Positions 7,915-15,344 of a stretch of DNA of 64,000 bases are shown here, piece after piece (the stretch's first letter is position 1; each line of letters starts with the position of its first letter). The position numbers and the translations under genes are program-made. Under the pieces are notes generated by a model. That model was not told where the DNA came from. It was given only the letters and a program-made list of their open reading frames with translations, and made no database searches. The stretch comes from CALMFG01 sp963674805 (GTDB lineage: Bacteria; Bacillota; Clostridia; Christensenellales; CALMFG01): positions 620,001 through 684,000 of the forward strand of contig CAXXNY010000016.1 in the NCBI GenBank assembly GCA_963674805.2, written 5' to 3'.

Positions 7915-8628
7915 ATGAGCGAAACAAAACAGAAAACCATTCTGGTTGTCGGTGATTCCTTAAGCAAGGGCGTATCGCTGAACGAGGAAAAAAAGAGATA
8001 TTGTTTCTTAAAAAATTCCTTTGTCAACAATCTGTCCACCGCGCTGGACGCCGACATTATCAACACCGCTAAGTTCGGTTCAACCATCTCGCATGGCGCT
8101 GCAAGGCTGGAAGAACGCCTGGTTAAGCACCAGCCCGATATCGTACTGATCGAATACGGCGGTAACGATTGTGATTTTTTCTGGGATGAGATAGCCGATA
8201 ATCCGGCCGGAAACCATCAGCCGAAAACACCGCTTACAGCGTATCATGAATACCTGATACAGATGATTGAAACGGTCAGACGGTATGATGCGGCGCCTGT
8301 GGTCATGACACTGCCGCCCCTTAATGCTGTGGACTATTTTAACTGGTTCACACAGGGCAACAAGCAGAAAGCGGCCCGGATATTAAAATGGCTGGAAGAT
8401 GTTTCGAAAATCTACTGGTGGCATGAGCGATATTCATCAACTGTAGTCGATGTCGCGGAAGCATGCGATGTCCCCGTTGCTGATGTTCGCAGATATTTTT
8501 TGAAAACACCAGACTTTCGACAATACATCTGCTCAGACGGAATTCATCCCAATGAAAAGGGACACAAGATCATGACATTAGGTATCTTGGACTGTTTTAA
8601 CAAAAACGCAATCTGCCTGAACTACTGA
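7915..8628 (+). CDS. SGNH/GDSL-family hydrolase (esterase-like)
   Basis: 237 residues without signal peptide, so cytoplasmic. The SGNH blocks are clear: block I VVGDSLSKG with the nucleophile Ser, block II with the FGSTISHG glycine, block III EYGGNDCDFFW with the Asn, and block V SDGIHPNEKGH with the Asp-His pair. All four catalytic positions are intact. Substrate is unknown; members cleave acyl or carbohydrate esters. The ATG follows AAAGGAGAAAA. A strong terminator separates it from the GntR regulator downstream. Confidence 0.88.
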   Translation: MSETKQKTILVVGDSLSKGVSLNEEKKRYCFLKNSFVNNLSTALDADIINTAKFGSTISHGAARLEERLVKHQPDIVLIEYGGNDCDFFWDEIADNPAGNHQPKTPLTAYHEYLIQMIETVRRYDAAPVVMTLPPLNAVDYFNWFTQGNKQKAARILKWLEDVSKIYWWHERYSSTVVDVAEACDVPVADVRRYFLKTPDFRQYICSDGIHPNEKGHKIMTLGILDCFNKNAICLNY

Positions 8629-8644
8629 TGGTTCGGGTCATTAA

Positions 8645-8679
8645 AAAAGCTACTTTTGTGATGATAAGTAGCTTTTTTT
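8645..8679 (+). terminator. Intrinsic terminator of the SGNH hydrolase gene
   Basis: AAAAGCTACTT (8645-8655) pairs with AAGTAGCTTTT (8666-8676) over a 10-nt loop, followed by more T. Confidence 0.85.
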
Positions 8680-8698
8680 CTTTAAAACGGAGCGGAGT

Positions 8699-9418
8699 AT
8701 GCCGGATAATAAATTTATTGAGCTGAAAAAAACCATCCTGAAACGTATCGAGAGCGGCGAATACCCGCCGGGCAGGGCGATTCCGTCCGAGCGTACACTT
8801 GCCGAGGATGCGGGTATATCCCGTATGACCGTGCGCCACGCCATTACCGATCTGGTCAGCCAAGGCGTCCTGTTCCGTCAGCAGGGCCGGGGCACCTTTG
8901 TATCGGCGAGCCGTTTTACCCAGCATAACCTGATGAGCTTTTCCAAGGCCATCTCGAATAAGGGCAAGACGCCCAAAACACTGGTGCTGGCGTTTGGTGA
9001 GGCCAAGGCCGGCGAGCATCCCGCTGTTGATCAGATCTTGAACACGCCAAAATATTTTATCGCTAAGCGGTTAAGGCTGGCGGATGATACGCCGGTAGCG
9101 CTGGAGACCGTATTTATCCCGTTTGAAAACTGCCCGAATCTAAAAAAAGAGATGCTCGAAACATCGCTTCACGATTTAATGTCCCTAAAATATGCATTGG
9201 ATGTGAAGTCATGCGAGTTGTCGGTCTCCGCCGCACTCTGTGACGAGGCAAACGCCCGCGATCTGGGTGTCCAGAAACACTTCCCAGTGCTCAGTATCAC
9301 CTCAAAATATTTCACCGCATCCGGCCTGCTGATTTATCTTGAAAAGGCTTTATACCGCGGGGATATGTATGAGTATATTCTTTATACGGTTAAAGGGCAG
9401 ACGAATCTTGAGCCGTAA
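8699..9418 (+). CDS. GntR-family transcription regulator with UTRA effector domain
   Basis: 239 residues. The N-terminal winged helix (about 5-72) carries PPGRAIPSERTLAEDAGISR, MTVRHAITDLVSQG and QQGRGTFVS, the GntR signature. The C-terminal part (about 90-238) fits a UTRA (HutC/FarR-type) ligand domain, ending in the typical YLEKALYRGDMYEY segment. HutC-type regulators bind sugars, sugar phosphates or related small molecules; the ligand cannot be read here. CGGAG precedes the ATG. The 3' end overlaps convergent ispE by 29 nt with no terminator between. Confidence 0.9.
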   Translation: MPDNKFIELKKTILKRIESGEYPPGRAIPSERTLAEDAGISRMTVRHAITDLVSQGVLFRQQGRGTFVSASRFTQHNLMSFSKAISNKGKTPKTLVLAFGEAKAGEHPAVDQILNTPKYFIAKRLRLADDTPVALETVFIPFENCPNLKKEMLETSLHDLMSLKYALDVKSCELSVSAALCDEANARDLGVQKHFPVLSITSKYFTASGLLIYLEKALYRGDMYEYILYTVKGQTNLEP

Positions 9419-10271
9419 CAATGCCGTTGTCGGTTTTATGGGTAAGAAAGACTTGCTTGAATCCTTTTTTAACTATCCGCAGTCTGGCATTTCCGCCTTC
9501 ATTCTTTTTGAATAGCCCGAATACCGCCGCACCGCTCCCGCTGACCATGGCTTTCAGCGCCCCTGCTTCACTTAACGCATCTGCCGCTTTCTGCGATTCC
9601 GGCGCTAGTTTAAACGCACAGGCCTGAAGCTTATTCTGCATCTCCCGAAGATATACGGTTTCATCTGCGCGATTCAGTGCATCCAGCATGGGTTCGGCAC
9701 TGCCGCCGATACTTTCGGTTTGGTCAAATAATTGATAGGCCTTCGGCGTCGAAACGCCTGCATCCGGTTTGATGACAACAATATCATAATCAAAGGGATT
9801 ATGAACCGGCGATAGGATTTCACCGATGCCCTGCGCCCGCGCACATCCGCCAAGCAGGAAGAACGGTACATCCGCCCCGACGCTCTGCCCGATCTTAATT
9901 AATTCAGCAGGCGCCAGTCCGCAATCATACAGCGCATTTAGCCCCTTAATCACCGCCGCCGCATCCGCGCTGCCCCCGCCGAGTCCGGCGCTGACAGGAA
10001 TATTCTTTTTAATATCGATTTTAACGCCGCCGGTTTTGTATACGCTGTTAAACGCTACCGCCGCTTTGATACAAATGTTTTTTTCATTGCACGGAATATA
10101 GGGAAGGTTACAAGATACCGCGGTTTTATCCGCTTTTTCTAAATCAATCCAATCAAAAAGATCGATACTCTGAAACACGCTGTCGATTTCATGATATCCA
10201 TCTTGTCGTAATCCTGTGATATGTAGGCAAAGGTTGATCTTTGCGTTTGCCTTTAGCCTGATGCGGTTCAT
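9390..10271 (-). CDS. ispE: 4-diphosphocytidyl-2-C-methyl-D-erythritol kinase
   Basis: 293 residues. It phosphorylates CDP-ME in the MEP isoprenoid pathway. GHMP kinase features are NAKINLCLHITGLRQDGYH at the N-terminus, the ATP loop PVSAGLGGGSADAAA and the C-terminal MVSGSGAAVFGLF glycine motif. The start lies 1 nt after the stop of the upstream sugar transferase, so the two are co-transcribed. The 3' end overlaps the convergent GntR gene. Presence of ispE implies MEP rather than mevalonate synthesis of isoprenoids here. Confidence 0.97.
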   Translation of the reverse strand: MNRIRLKANAKINLCLHITGLRQDGYHEIDSVFQSIDLFDWIDLEKADKTAVSCNLPYIPCNEKNICIKAAVAFNSVYKTGGVKIDIKKNIPVSAGLGGGSADAAAVIKGLNALYDCGLAPAELIKIGQSVGADVPFFLLGGCARAQGIGEILSPVHNPFDYDIVVIKPDAGVSTPKAYQLFDQTESIGGSAEPMLDALNRADETVYLREMQNKLQACAFKLAPESQKAADALSEAGALKAMVSGSGAAVFGLFKKNEGGNARLRIVKKGFKQVFLTHKTDNGIVTAQDSSAL

Positions 10272-10272
10272 A

Positions 10273-10965
10273 TTATACTCCGCTTGAAAAAATCACACTG
10301 ATAATGGTCAGCCATAAAATTTTGATGTCCAGCCACGGAGACAGCTTTTCGAGATACTCCATATCCTTATCAAACCGCTCCTCCTGGTTCAGCTGACCTC
10401 TGCCGCTGACCTGCGCCAATCCGGTTAAACCCGGTTTAATCATGTGGCGGAACTGATGGTCCCGTGTCAGCATGCAGACTTCTTTTTCGATAAACGGCCG
10501 GGGGCCGATAAAGCTCATATCCCCTTTTAATACGCAGAACAGCTGCGGCAGTTCATCGATACTAAACCGTCTTAACAGCTTACCCACGCGTGTGACGCGT
10601 TTATCATCCGCAGCCTGTACAAACGGATTCCCCGATTCTGCAAACGTGCTTTCATCCACCATGTCCTCGGCATTCTCGCACATAGTTCTGAGTTTGTACA
10701 GTTTAAAGATTTCACCGTAAAGCCCGACCCGTTCCTGCACAAAAAAAAGCGGTCCCTTCGAGTCCAGCTTAATGGCAACGGCCACAAACGGGAAAACAAT
10801 CACCAAAACCGCCAGCGCCAAAAAAGAGATAGCAAAGTCGGCAAAGCGCTTTCCTACCGGATAATACCGTTTATGATAAAAAGGATACGTCCTTTTTTTC
10901 GCTTTGAGATCAGAGATAAGCTCCGCATCAAATATATTCCGTTTTTCGAATTCTGTTTTAGACAT
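10273..10965 (-). CDS. Sugar transferase (undecaprenyl-phosphate glycosyl-1-phosphate transferase family)
   Basis: 230 residues from the chosen ATG at 10965. A membrane helix (KRFADFAISFLALAVLVIV region) is followed by the bacterial sugar transferase domain: KGPLFFVQERVG, FKLYKLRTM, LRRFSIDELPQL, SFIGPRP and KPGLTGLAQVSGRG. Such enzymes place the first sugar phosphate on undecaprenyl phosphate for exopolysaccharide or glycan synthesis. A longer frame opens at a TTG at 11040, but that TTGACA is the promoter -35 and the -10 lies inside the frame, so a downstream start is required. No polysaccharide cluster adjoins; ispE follows directly. Confidence 0.9.
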   Translation of the reverse strand: MSKTEFEKRNIFDAELISDLKAKKRTYPFYHKRYYPVGKRFADFAISFLALAVLVIVFPFVAVAIKLDSKGPLFFVQERVGLYGEIFKLYKLRTMCENAEDMVDESTFAESGNPFVQAADDKRVTRVGKLLRRFSIDELPQLFCVLKGDMSFIGPRPFIEKEVCMLTRDHQFRHMIKPGLTGLAQVSGRGQLNQEERFDKDMEYLEKLSPWLDIKILWLTIISVIFSSGV

Positions 10966-11010
10966 TCTATTAAAAAACCGTTGTTTTCTTCCTTTGTTTA
11001 AGTGATTAAG

Positions 11011-11040
11011 ATTATACATTACGTGTCTATTGTTTGTCAA
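11011..11040 (-). promoter_or_regulatory. Strong promoter of the sugar transferase-ispE operon
   Basis: Perfect TTGACA (11040-11035) and perfect TATAAT (11016-11011) on the minus strand with an 18-nt spacer. Transcription would begin near 11004. Confidence 0.8.
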
Positions 11041-11143
11041 AACGAACCCTGCCGTTAACCGCGCTGCTTTTAAAGCAAACGTAAATTTAAATGCATGTTC
11101 ATATGAATAATCTTTGAATTTTTGTACTTTTTTATTTTAAGTA

Positions 11144-11171
11144 TTGACATATGTGTATATAACCATATAAT
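11144..11171 (+). promoter_or_regulatory. Consensus promoter of the small HPr-like gene
   Basis: Perfect TTGACA (11144-11149), a 16-nt spacer and perfect TATAAT (11166-11171). The start near 11178 leaves a leader of about 100 nt. Confidence 0.88.
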
Positions 11172-11184
11172 ATGACATCGAGAA

Positions 11185-11263
11185 GAATAATCAGCCGATT
11201 ATTCAGATCTTATTTATTAACAGTAGTATCAGCCGATATGCTGTTGCTAAATTAATAATTTAG
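11185..11263 (+). promoter_or_regulatory. Leader with three hairpins, two sharing the motif ATCAGCCGAT
   Basis: Hairpin 1 is GAATAATC-AGCC-GATTATTC (11185-11204), a perfect 8-bp stem. Hairpin 2 (11219-11245) has TATC-AGCC-GATA at its top and AACAG/CTGTT at its base. Both contain the same 10-mer ATCAGCCGAT (11190-11199 and 11228-11237). Hairpin 3 is CTAAATT-AAT-AATTTAG (11247-11263), and its last two bases begin the AGGAGGA ribosome-binding site. The function is unknown; it looks like a protein- or RNA-binding control region. Confidence 0.65.
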
Positions 11264-11276
11264 GAGGAACGGCATC

Positions 11277-11510
11277 ATGAAGATTAAAAACATCACAGAG
11301 CCGAAGAAATTCTTCGAAATACTCGAACAATGCAAAGGCAATGTTGAACTCGTGACTTCAGAAGGCGACAGACTGAACCTGAAATCGACTTTATGTCAGT
11401 ATATTGCGTTAACACAAATGTTTAAAGACGCAAAGATTGACGAAGTGGAACTGATTGTTTCAGAGCCGGAGGATTTAAATCTTTTGCTTAATTTCTTAGT
11501 TAGAAAATAA
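11277..11510 (+). CDS. Small HPr/Crh-like protein lacking the phospho-histidine segment
   Basis: 77 residues, no signal peptide. From residue 12 it aligns by eye to HPr from the first helix on: a helix, a strand (VELVTSEGDRLNLKS), a second helix and a final helix after VELIVSEPED. LNLKST at 33-38 matches HPr VNLKSI, placing Ser37 at the HPr Ser46 site phosphorylated by HPr kinase. The HPr loop with His15 (GIHARPA) is absent, replaced by a short TEPKK. This recalls Bacillus Crh, which keeps Ser46 but lost His15. hprK is encoded at 28349-29272. The homology is my inference from pattern, not a search. The gene has a strong promoter and a highly structured transcript. Confidence 0.6.
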   Translation: MKIKNITEPKKFFEILEQCKGNVELVTSEGDRLNLKSTLCQYIALTQMFKDAKIDEVELIVSEPEDLNLLLNFLVRK

Positions 11511-11520
11511 GAAACAGCAG

Positions 11521-11611
11521 AGGGTTTAACCCTACCAATTTGTTCCTAAATTGTCCGTTTTTTTGGACAATATAATATAGATTTTCTTCCATCCTTGATT
11601 TGATGGAAGAA
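11521..11611 (+). other. Three successive hairpins in the 3' untranslated region
   Basis: AGGG/CCCT (11521-11533), ATTGTCC/GGACAAT over an eight-base loop (11550-11571) and a 10-bp TTCTTCCATC/GATGGAAGAA stem (11584-11611) follow the HPr-like gene. The second has its T-run inside the loop, so it is not an ordinary terminator. They could stabilise the mRNA or form a small RNA. Confidence 0.5.
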
Positions 11612-11648
11612 TAAAAGCGTCTGTTTCAGGCGCTTTTATTGTTTTTTA
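11610..11648 (+). terminator. Long-stem intrinsic terminator of the HPr-like gene
   Basis: AATAAAAGCG (11610-11619) pairs with CGCTTTTATT (11631-11640), extended inward by CTG-TTT-CAG to an almost continuous 14-bp stem. GTTTTTT follows. Confidence 0.85.
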
Positions 11649-11684
11649 CAGTCTTTTATCCGGTTCCCGTTTTACAACGAACAA

Positions 11685-11713
11685 TTGACTATCTCCGTGT
11701 TTGATACTAATAT
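11685..11713 (+). promoter_or_regulatory. Promoter of the yybS-gdpP-rplI-dnaB operon
   Basis: TTGACT (11685-11690), a 17-nt spacer and TAATAT (11708-11713). It predicts a leader of about 150 nt. Confidence 0.7.
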
Positions 11714-11716
11714 AGA

Positions 11717-11823
11717 GATGCGGTGCATCCGGGTAATCCGGTGCATAATAACTGTAAGGATGGCAGGCCTCATATTATGGTGTGCTTGCCGATACACGTA
11801 CGCCGGTTAGCTGTTGATCCGGC
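11717..11823 (+). promoter_or_regulatory. Structured leader RNA of the yybS-gdpP operon, class unassigned
   Basis: Several stems can be drawn: GATGC-GGT-GCATC (11717-11729), CCGG-GTAAT-CCGG (11729-11741), CATAATA with TATTATG (11744-11750 / 11773-11779) and GCCGG with CCGGC (11802-11806 / 11819-11823). GTGT/ACAC lies between. I cannot match it to a riboswitch consensus that I know, including ydaO-type c-di-AMP, although its downstream gene degrades c-di-AMP. With 11641-11684 it fills the long gene-free stretch here. Confidence 0.45.
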
Positions 11824-11873
11824 TGTTTGCTTCTTATCTCGGTTTACCGCGCAAAGAAGAACGGAGTTTATGA

Positions 11874-12890
11874 ATGGAAACGCAGAGCAATCATACATTT
11901 AAATGGATTTTAATTTCAGCCCTGATTTGTGTGGTCATTGCCGTATTTGGTATTTCCGCACTCGTTTTAATCATGTTAGTTCCGCTGATCATTACAATCG
12001 TTTGGGTACAAAAAGGCTTTGTGCCTGCCATTATTCCTTACCTTATTTCTGTTTTTGCCGCTTTATATCTTTTGGGGTATACCTATGCATTGCTTTTCAT
12101 CCTGATGACCTTCCCTGCGGCTGTTGCCGCGCCGCTTCTGCTGAAGCAGAAGAAGCGCATGTACGACAGCGTGCTGATTATTTCGTTTGTAACGGTCATC
12201 GGCTGCCTTTTTTTCACCGCCTGTTTATCGTTTTTAACCGGCAAGAATATCGTCATCTATATTACAGAGCAGTTTGATGCCTTTTTAAAGCTGAACGATT
12301 GGTGGACTCAGGTACTGTATTTATTCCAAAACAACCTCGCCGCGCTGTCGGAATTTGCCCAGACCCAGTCCATGCCTGCGGCATATGCAGATGTAACGCT
12401 TGTCCAGATGCGTGATTCGCTCACCACCATGTTTGGTGAGGTTCTGCCGATTTTAATCCCAAGCGTTATTATCCTGTATTCGCTTTCCTGCGGTTTCGTA
12501 ACTTTTTACGGCGCCCATTCATGGCTGAAAAAACACGGCACAGAGCTTGTTCCCGCCGCTCAGTTTAGAGATCTTCGCGTACCGCGAACTGCAACATTTG
12601 CACTGGGAATCATGGTGCTTGCTTCAGTCGTATTAGGGGGATTCGGGCTGGGTATTTTCAACAATATCTCAACCGTTCTGATGTCGGTATTAGTATTGAT
12701 ATTTTCTGTACAGGGCAGCGCCCTGTTCGTGTTCTTATATAAAACAAAGCGGATAAAAATCGGCGCATGCATTGCGCTGATTATCTTCGGGCTGCTGCTG
12801 AACGCATTGGTCTGGATTGGCTTTTTTGAAGGTTTGTTCCGTATCCGCGAACGCATCAACCTTGACGATGCGGGTAACAGGAGTTTGTAA
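11874..12890 (+). CDS. yybS: YybS-like DUF2232 polytopic membrane protein
   Basis: 338 residues with about eight hydrophobic helices. Its position directly before gdpP, rplI and dnaB is the conserved Bacillota arrangement of YybS (DUF2232). The ATG at 11874 follows ACGGAG by 7 nt, and the stop codon is immediately followed by the gdpP ATG. Family function is not established; an ECF-transporter-like substrate-binding fold has been suggested for relatives. In Bacillus the operon also contains rpsF-ssb-rpsR upstream; those genes are absent here, and the operon starts at yybS. Confidence 0.8.
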   Translation: METQSNHTFKWILISALICVVIAVFGISALVLIMLVPLIITIVWVQKGFVPAIIPYLISVFAALYLLGYTYALLFILMTFPAAVAAPLLLKQKKRMYDSVLIISFVTVIGCLFFTACLSFLTGKNIVIYITEQFDAFLKLNDWWTQVLYLFQNNLAALSEFAQTQSMPAAYADVTLVQMRDSLTTMFGEVLPILIPSVIILYSLSCGFVTFYGAHSWLKKHGTELVPAAQFRDLRVPRTATFALGIMVLASVVLGGFGLGIFNNISTVLMSVLVLIFSVQGSALFVFLYKTKRIKIGACIALIIFGLLLNALVWIGFFEGLFRIRERINLDDAGNRSL

Positions 12891-14825
12891 ATGGAAAGAA
12901 AAATGATTAAGATATTCAGCTTCCGTAATGTTTTTCTGGTGTTGACCTCTTTTGTGGTCTGTCTTGGCTTTATTCTGTATGATACGAAATATGCGCTGTT
13001 CACGGTTTCCGCCGTACTGATCATGTGGCTGAGCTATTATGTGTTCAACGTTTTAAGCCAGGTTCGCTGGATGAAGATCGCACATTTCGTATTAACCGAG
13101 CAAAAGCAGAACCTGTCCACTTATGTGGATACCGCCACCATTCCGCTGGCTTTAACGGACAGCAAGAACACCATCCGCTGGCAGAATGCTGCATTTACCG
13201 CATTGGTCGGCAATATCTATGTCGGCAAAGACATCTATCAGATTGTCCCGAATATCGACAAGCCGAGCAAAGACCGCTCCATTATGATCGACGATCATAA
13301 GTTTATCAAGGAAGCGTATCCCCAAAGCTATAGGCACCTTGATCTGGTGCTCCACCGTCTGGTGGATCCGTTGGTGGATATCGAATCATCCTCGCTTTAC
13401 CGCAAGCATTTAAGCGTGGTCAGCATCGTGCAAATCGATAATTTTGATGAAATCGCCGGCACAACCGAAAACATTTCTTCTGCGGAAATCTCGTTTGAAA
13501 TCGAAAAAGAATTATATTCTTTTGCGCGCCCGATTAAAGGGCTACTGAAAAAATACGACCGGGATAAATACCTGCTGGTTTTTGAACGTAAATATTTAGC
13601 GTCCATGATCCAGTCCAAGTTTGAAATATTAGATAAGATATCTACCCTCAACATTAACGGCGCACGGCCGACCATCAGTATCGCCGTGGGTGTCAGCAAT
13701 GACCTTTATGATTCGCTCACCGCGGCTAACAAGGCGCTTGAGCTTGCATTGGGCCGGGGCGGCAACCAGGCCGTTATCAAGCGCAAGGATAAATTCAGCT
13801 TCTACGGCGGCCCCAAGGGCAGCATCGTCCGGTCTTCCAAGGTTAAATCGCGTATGTTCAGCCACGCGCTGAAAAACCTGATTGAACAGTGCGACTCTGT
13901 GTTCGTCATGGGCCATACCATTCCCGATCTTGACTGTGTTGGCTCGGCAATGGGCATCGTCTGCTGCGCACGTCATTCAGAGCGTACGCCTTATATTGTG
14001 ATGGACCCGCCGAACGCATCACTGGATTACTTCTTAGAAAACGTAAAGACCAAACCCGAATATAAAGATGTCTTTATTACATCGTCAGAAGCAGTCGGCC
14101 TGATTACCCCGTCGTCACTTTTGGTCGTGGTGGATACGCAAATCGAATCCTTCTCCGCGTCTCCGGCGCTGTTGGAAAACGCGAAGACCACGGTGGTTAT
14201 TGACCATCACTTAAGGGGTACGGATAATATCGAAAACGCGGCGCTGTATTACCATGAGCCGTTCGCTTCCTCAGCTGCCGAACTCATTACCGAAATCGTA
14301 CAGTACTATGACGATACAATTGCTCTTCTGCCAATCGAAGCCGAGGCCCTGCTGTCCGGCATCACCATCGACACCAAGGGTTTCTCGTTTAAGACCGGCG
14401 TCCGGACCTTTGAGGCGGCTTCATACTTACGGAAGTCCGGCGCGGATACCACCAGCATCCGCCAGCATTTTAAAGATGATTTTGAAACCTTCACCGCAAA
14501 ATCAGACGTCGTGAAGAGTGCGGAAATCATGGATAACGGCATCGCTATCGCCATGTGCCCCGAAGGAATCGACAATGCGCAGGTCATCGCGGCGCAGGCC
14601 GCAGACACGCTGGTTTCGATCACCGGTATTGACACCTCATTTGTGTTCTCAGAGCAGAACGGGGATATCCTCATCAGCGGCAGAAGCATCGGCGGCGAAA
14701 ATGTCCAGCTGATACTGGAAGCCCTCGGCGGCGGCGGACATGCGTCGATTGCAGGTGCAAGGCTGGAAAATACCGATTTTAAGACCGCAAAGAAAAAACT
14801 GCTGGCGGTCCTTGATGAAATTTAA
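12891..14825 (+). CDS. gdpP: c-di-AMP phosphodiesterase GdpP
   Basis: 644 residues, the family's usual size. Two N-terminal membrane helices (about 8-50) are followed by a PAS domain, a degenerate GGDEF domain ending RGGNQAVIKRKDKFSFYGG, and a DHH-DHHA1 catalytic part. DHH motifs are MGHTIPDLDCVGSA and VIDHH (D438-H439-H440), and DHHA1 has GGGGHASIAGA. It hydrolyses c-di-AMP, which controls K+ transport and osmotic balance; a KtrB-type channel lies at the window start. Start abuts the yybS stop. The canonical DHH motif usually has N before P (HKNPD); here it is HTIPD, a mild change. Confidence 0.95.
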   Translation: MERKMIKIFSFRNVFLVLTSFVVCLGFILYDTKYALFTVSAVLIMWLSYYVFNVLSQVRWMKIAHFVLTEQKQNLSTYVDTATIPLALTDSKNTIRWQNAAFTALVGNIYVGKDIYQIVPNIDKPSKDRSIMIDDHKFIKEAYPQSYRHLDLVLHRLVDPLVDIESSSLYRKHLSVVSIVQIDNFDEIAGTTENISSAEISFEIEKELYSFARPIKGLLKKYDRDKYLLVFERKYLASMIQSKFEILDKISTLNINGARPTISIAVGVSNDLYDSLTAANKALELALGRGGNQAVIKRKDKFSFYGGPKGSIVRSSKVKSRMFSHALKNLIEQCDSVFVMGHTIPDLDCVGSAMGIVCCARHSERTPYIVMDPPNASLDYFLENVKTKPEYKDVFITSSEAVGLITPSSLLVVVDTQIESFSASPALLENAKTTVVIDHHLRGTDNIENAALYYHEPFASSAAELITEIVQYYDDTIALLPIEAEALLSGITIDTKGFSFKTGVRTFEAASYLRKSGADTTSIRQHFKDDFETFTAKSDVVKSAEIMDNGIAIAMCPEGIDNAQVIAAQAADTLVSITGIDTSFVFSEQNGDILISGRSIGGENVQLILEALGGGGHASIAGARLENTDFKTAKKKLLAVLDEI

Positions 14826-14849
14826 ACATGTACCAATCAGGAGAATCAA

Positions 14850-15296
14850 ATGAAAGTCGTATTATTATCGGATTTAAAAGGAAAAGGCAAAAAAGGCGAT
14901 ATCGTCAATGTTTCAGACGGATATGCAAATAACTTTTTATTTAAGCAAAAGCTCGCGATTCCTGCGACCAAAGAAAACCTGAACTCGGCCATTATGTCCC
15001 AGCAGGCGGAAGCGCATAAGCATGAACTGGAACTTCAGGCGGCGAAAGAGCTGAAAAAAAGCCTGGACGGAAAAACCGTTACCATTCAGGCGAAGTGCGG
15101 CGAAAACCAAAAGCTGTTCGGTTCCATTACCGCAAAAGAAATCGCATCCGCATTAAACGAGCAGCACGGCTTTGACATTGAGAAGAAAAAGATCGTGCTG
15201 AAAGACCCGATTAAGGATCTCGGCACATACACGGTCGATATTAAAGTCCATGCCAATATGGCATCAAAAGTCAACGTTGTCATTACCGAAGCCTGA
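14850..15296 (+). CDS. rplI: 50S ribosomal protein L9
   Basis: 148 residues, full length for L9 (bL9). The N-terminal rRNA-binding domain shows MKVVLLSDLKGKGKKGDIV and DGYANNFLF, followed by the long connecting helix (AEAHKHELELQAAKELKK) and a C-terminal domain starting near KLFGSITAKEIA. It follows gdpP by 24 nt with AGGAGAATC before the ATG. The gdpP-rplI-dnaB order is the classical Bacillota one. Confidence 0.99.
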   Translation: MKVVLLSDLKGKGKKGDIVNVSDGYANNFLFKQKLAIPATKENLNSAIMSQQAEAHKHELELQAAKELKKSLDGKTVTIQAKCGENQKLFGSITAKEIASALNEQHGFDIEKKKIVLKDPIKDLGTYTVDIKVHANMASKVNVVITEA

Positions 15297-15303
15297 GGGT
15301 TTA

Positions 15304-15312
15304 TGGTATAAT
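15304..15312 (+). promoter_or_regulatory. Extended -10 element, possible internal promoter of dnaB
   Basis: TGGTATAAT (TGnTATAAT form) lies in the rplI-dnaB gap, 33 nt before the dnaB ATG. The -35 region is poor. It may let dnaB be transcribed separately. Confidence 0.4.
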
Positions 15313-15344
15313 TATCTTAAAGTTCATCTGATAAGGAATAACAC

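Noticed and set aside
11550..11571. Terminator directly after the HPr-like gene
   Set aside because: The T-run is in the loop and not after the stem, so it cannot act as an intrinsic terminator in this direction.
11717..11823. ydaO-type c-di-AMP riboswitch before gdpP
   Set aside because: The conserved core segments I remember for that class are not found, so I leave the leader unassigned.
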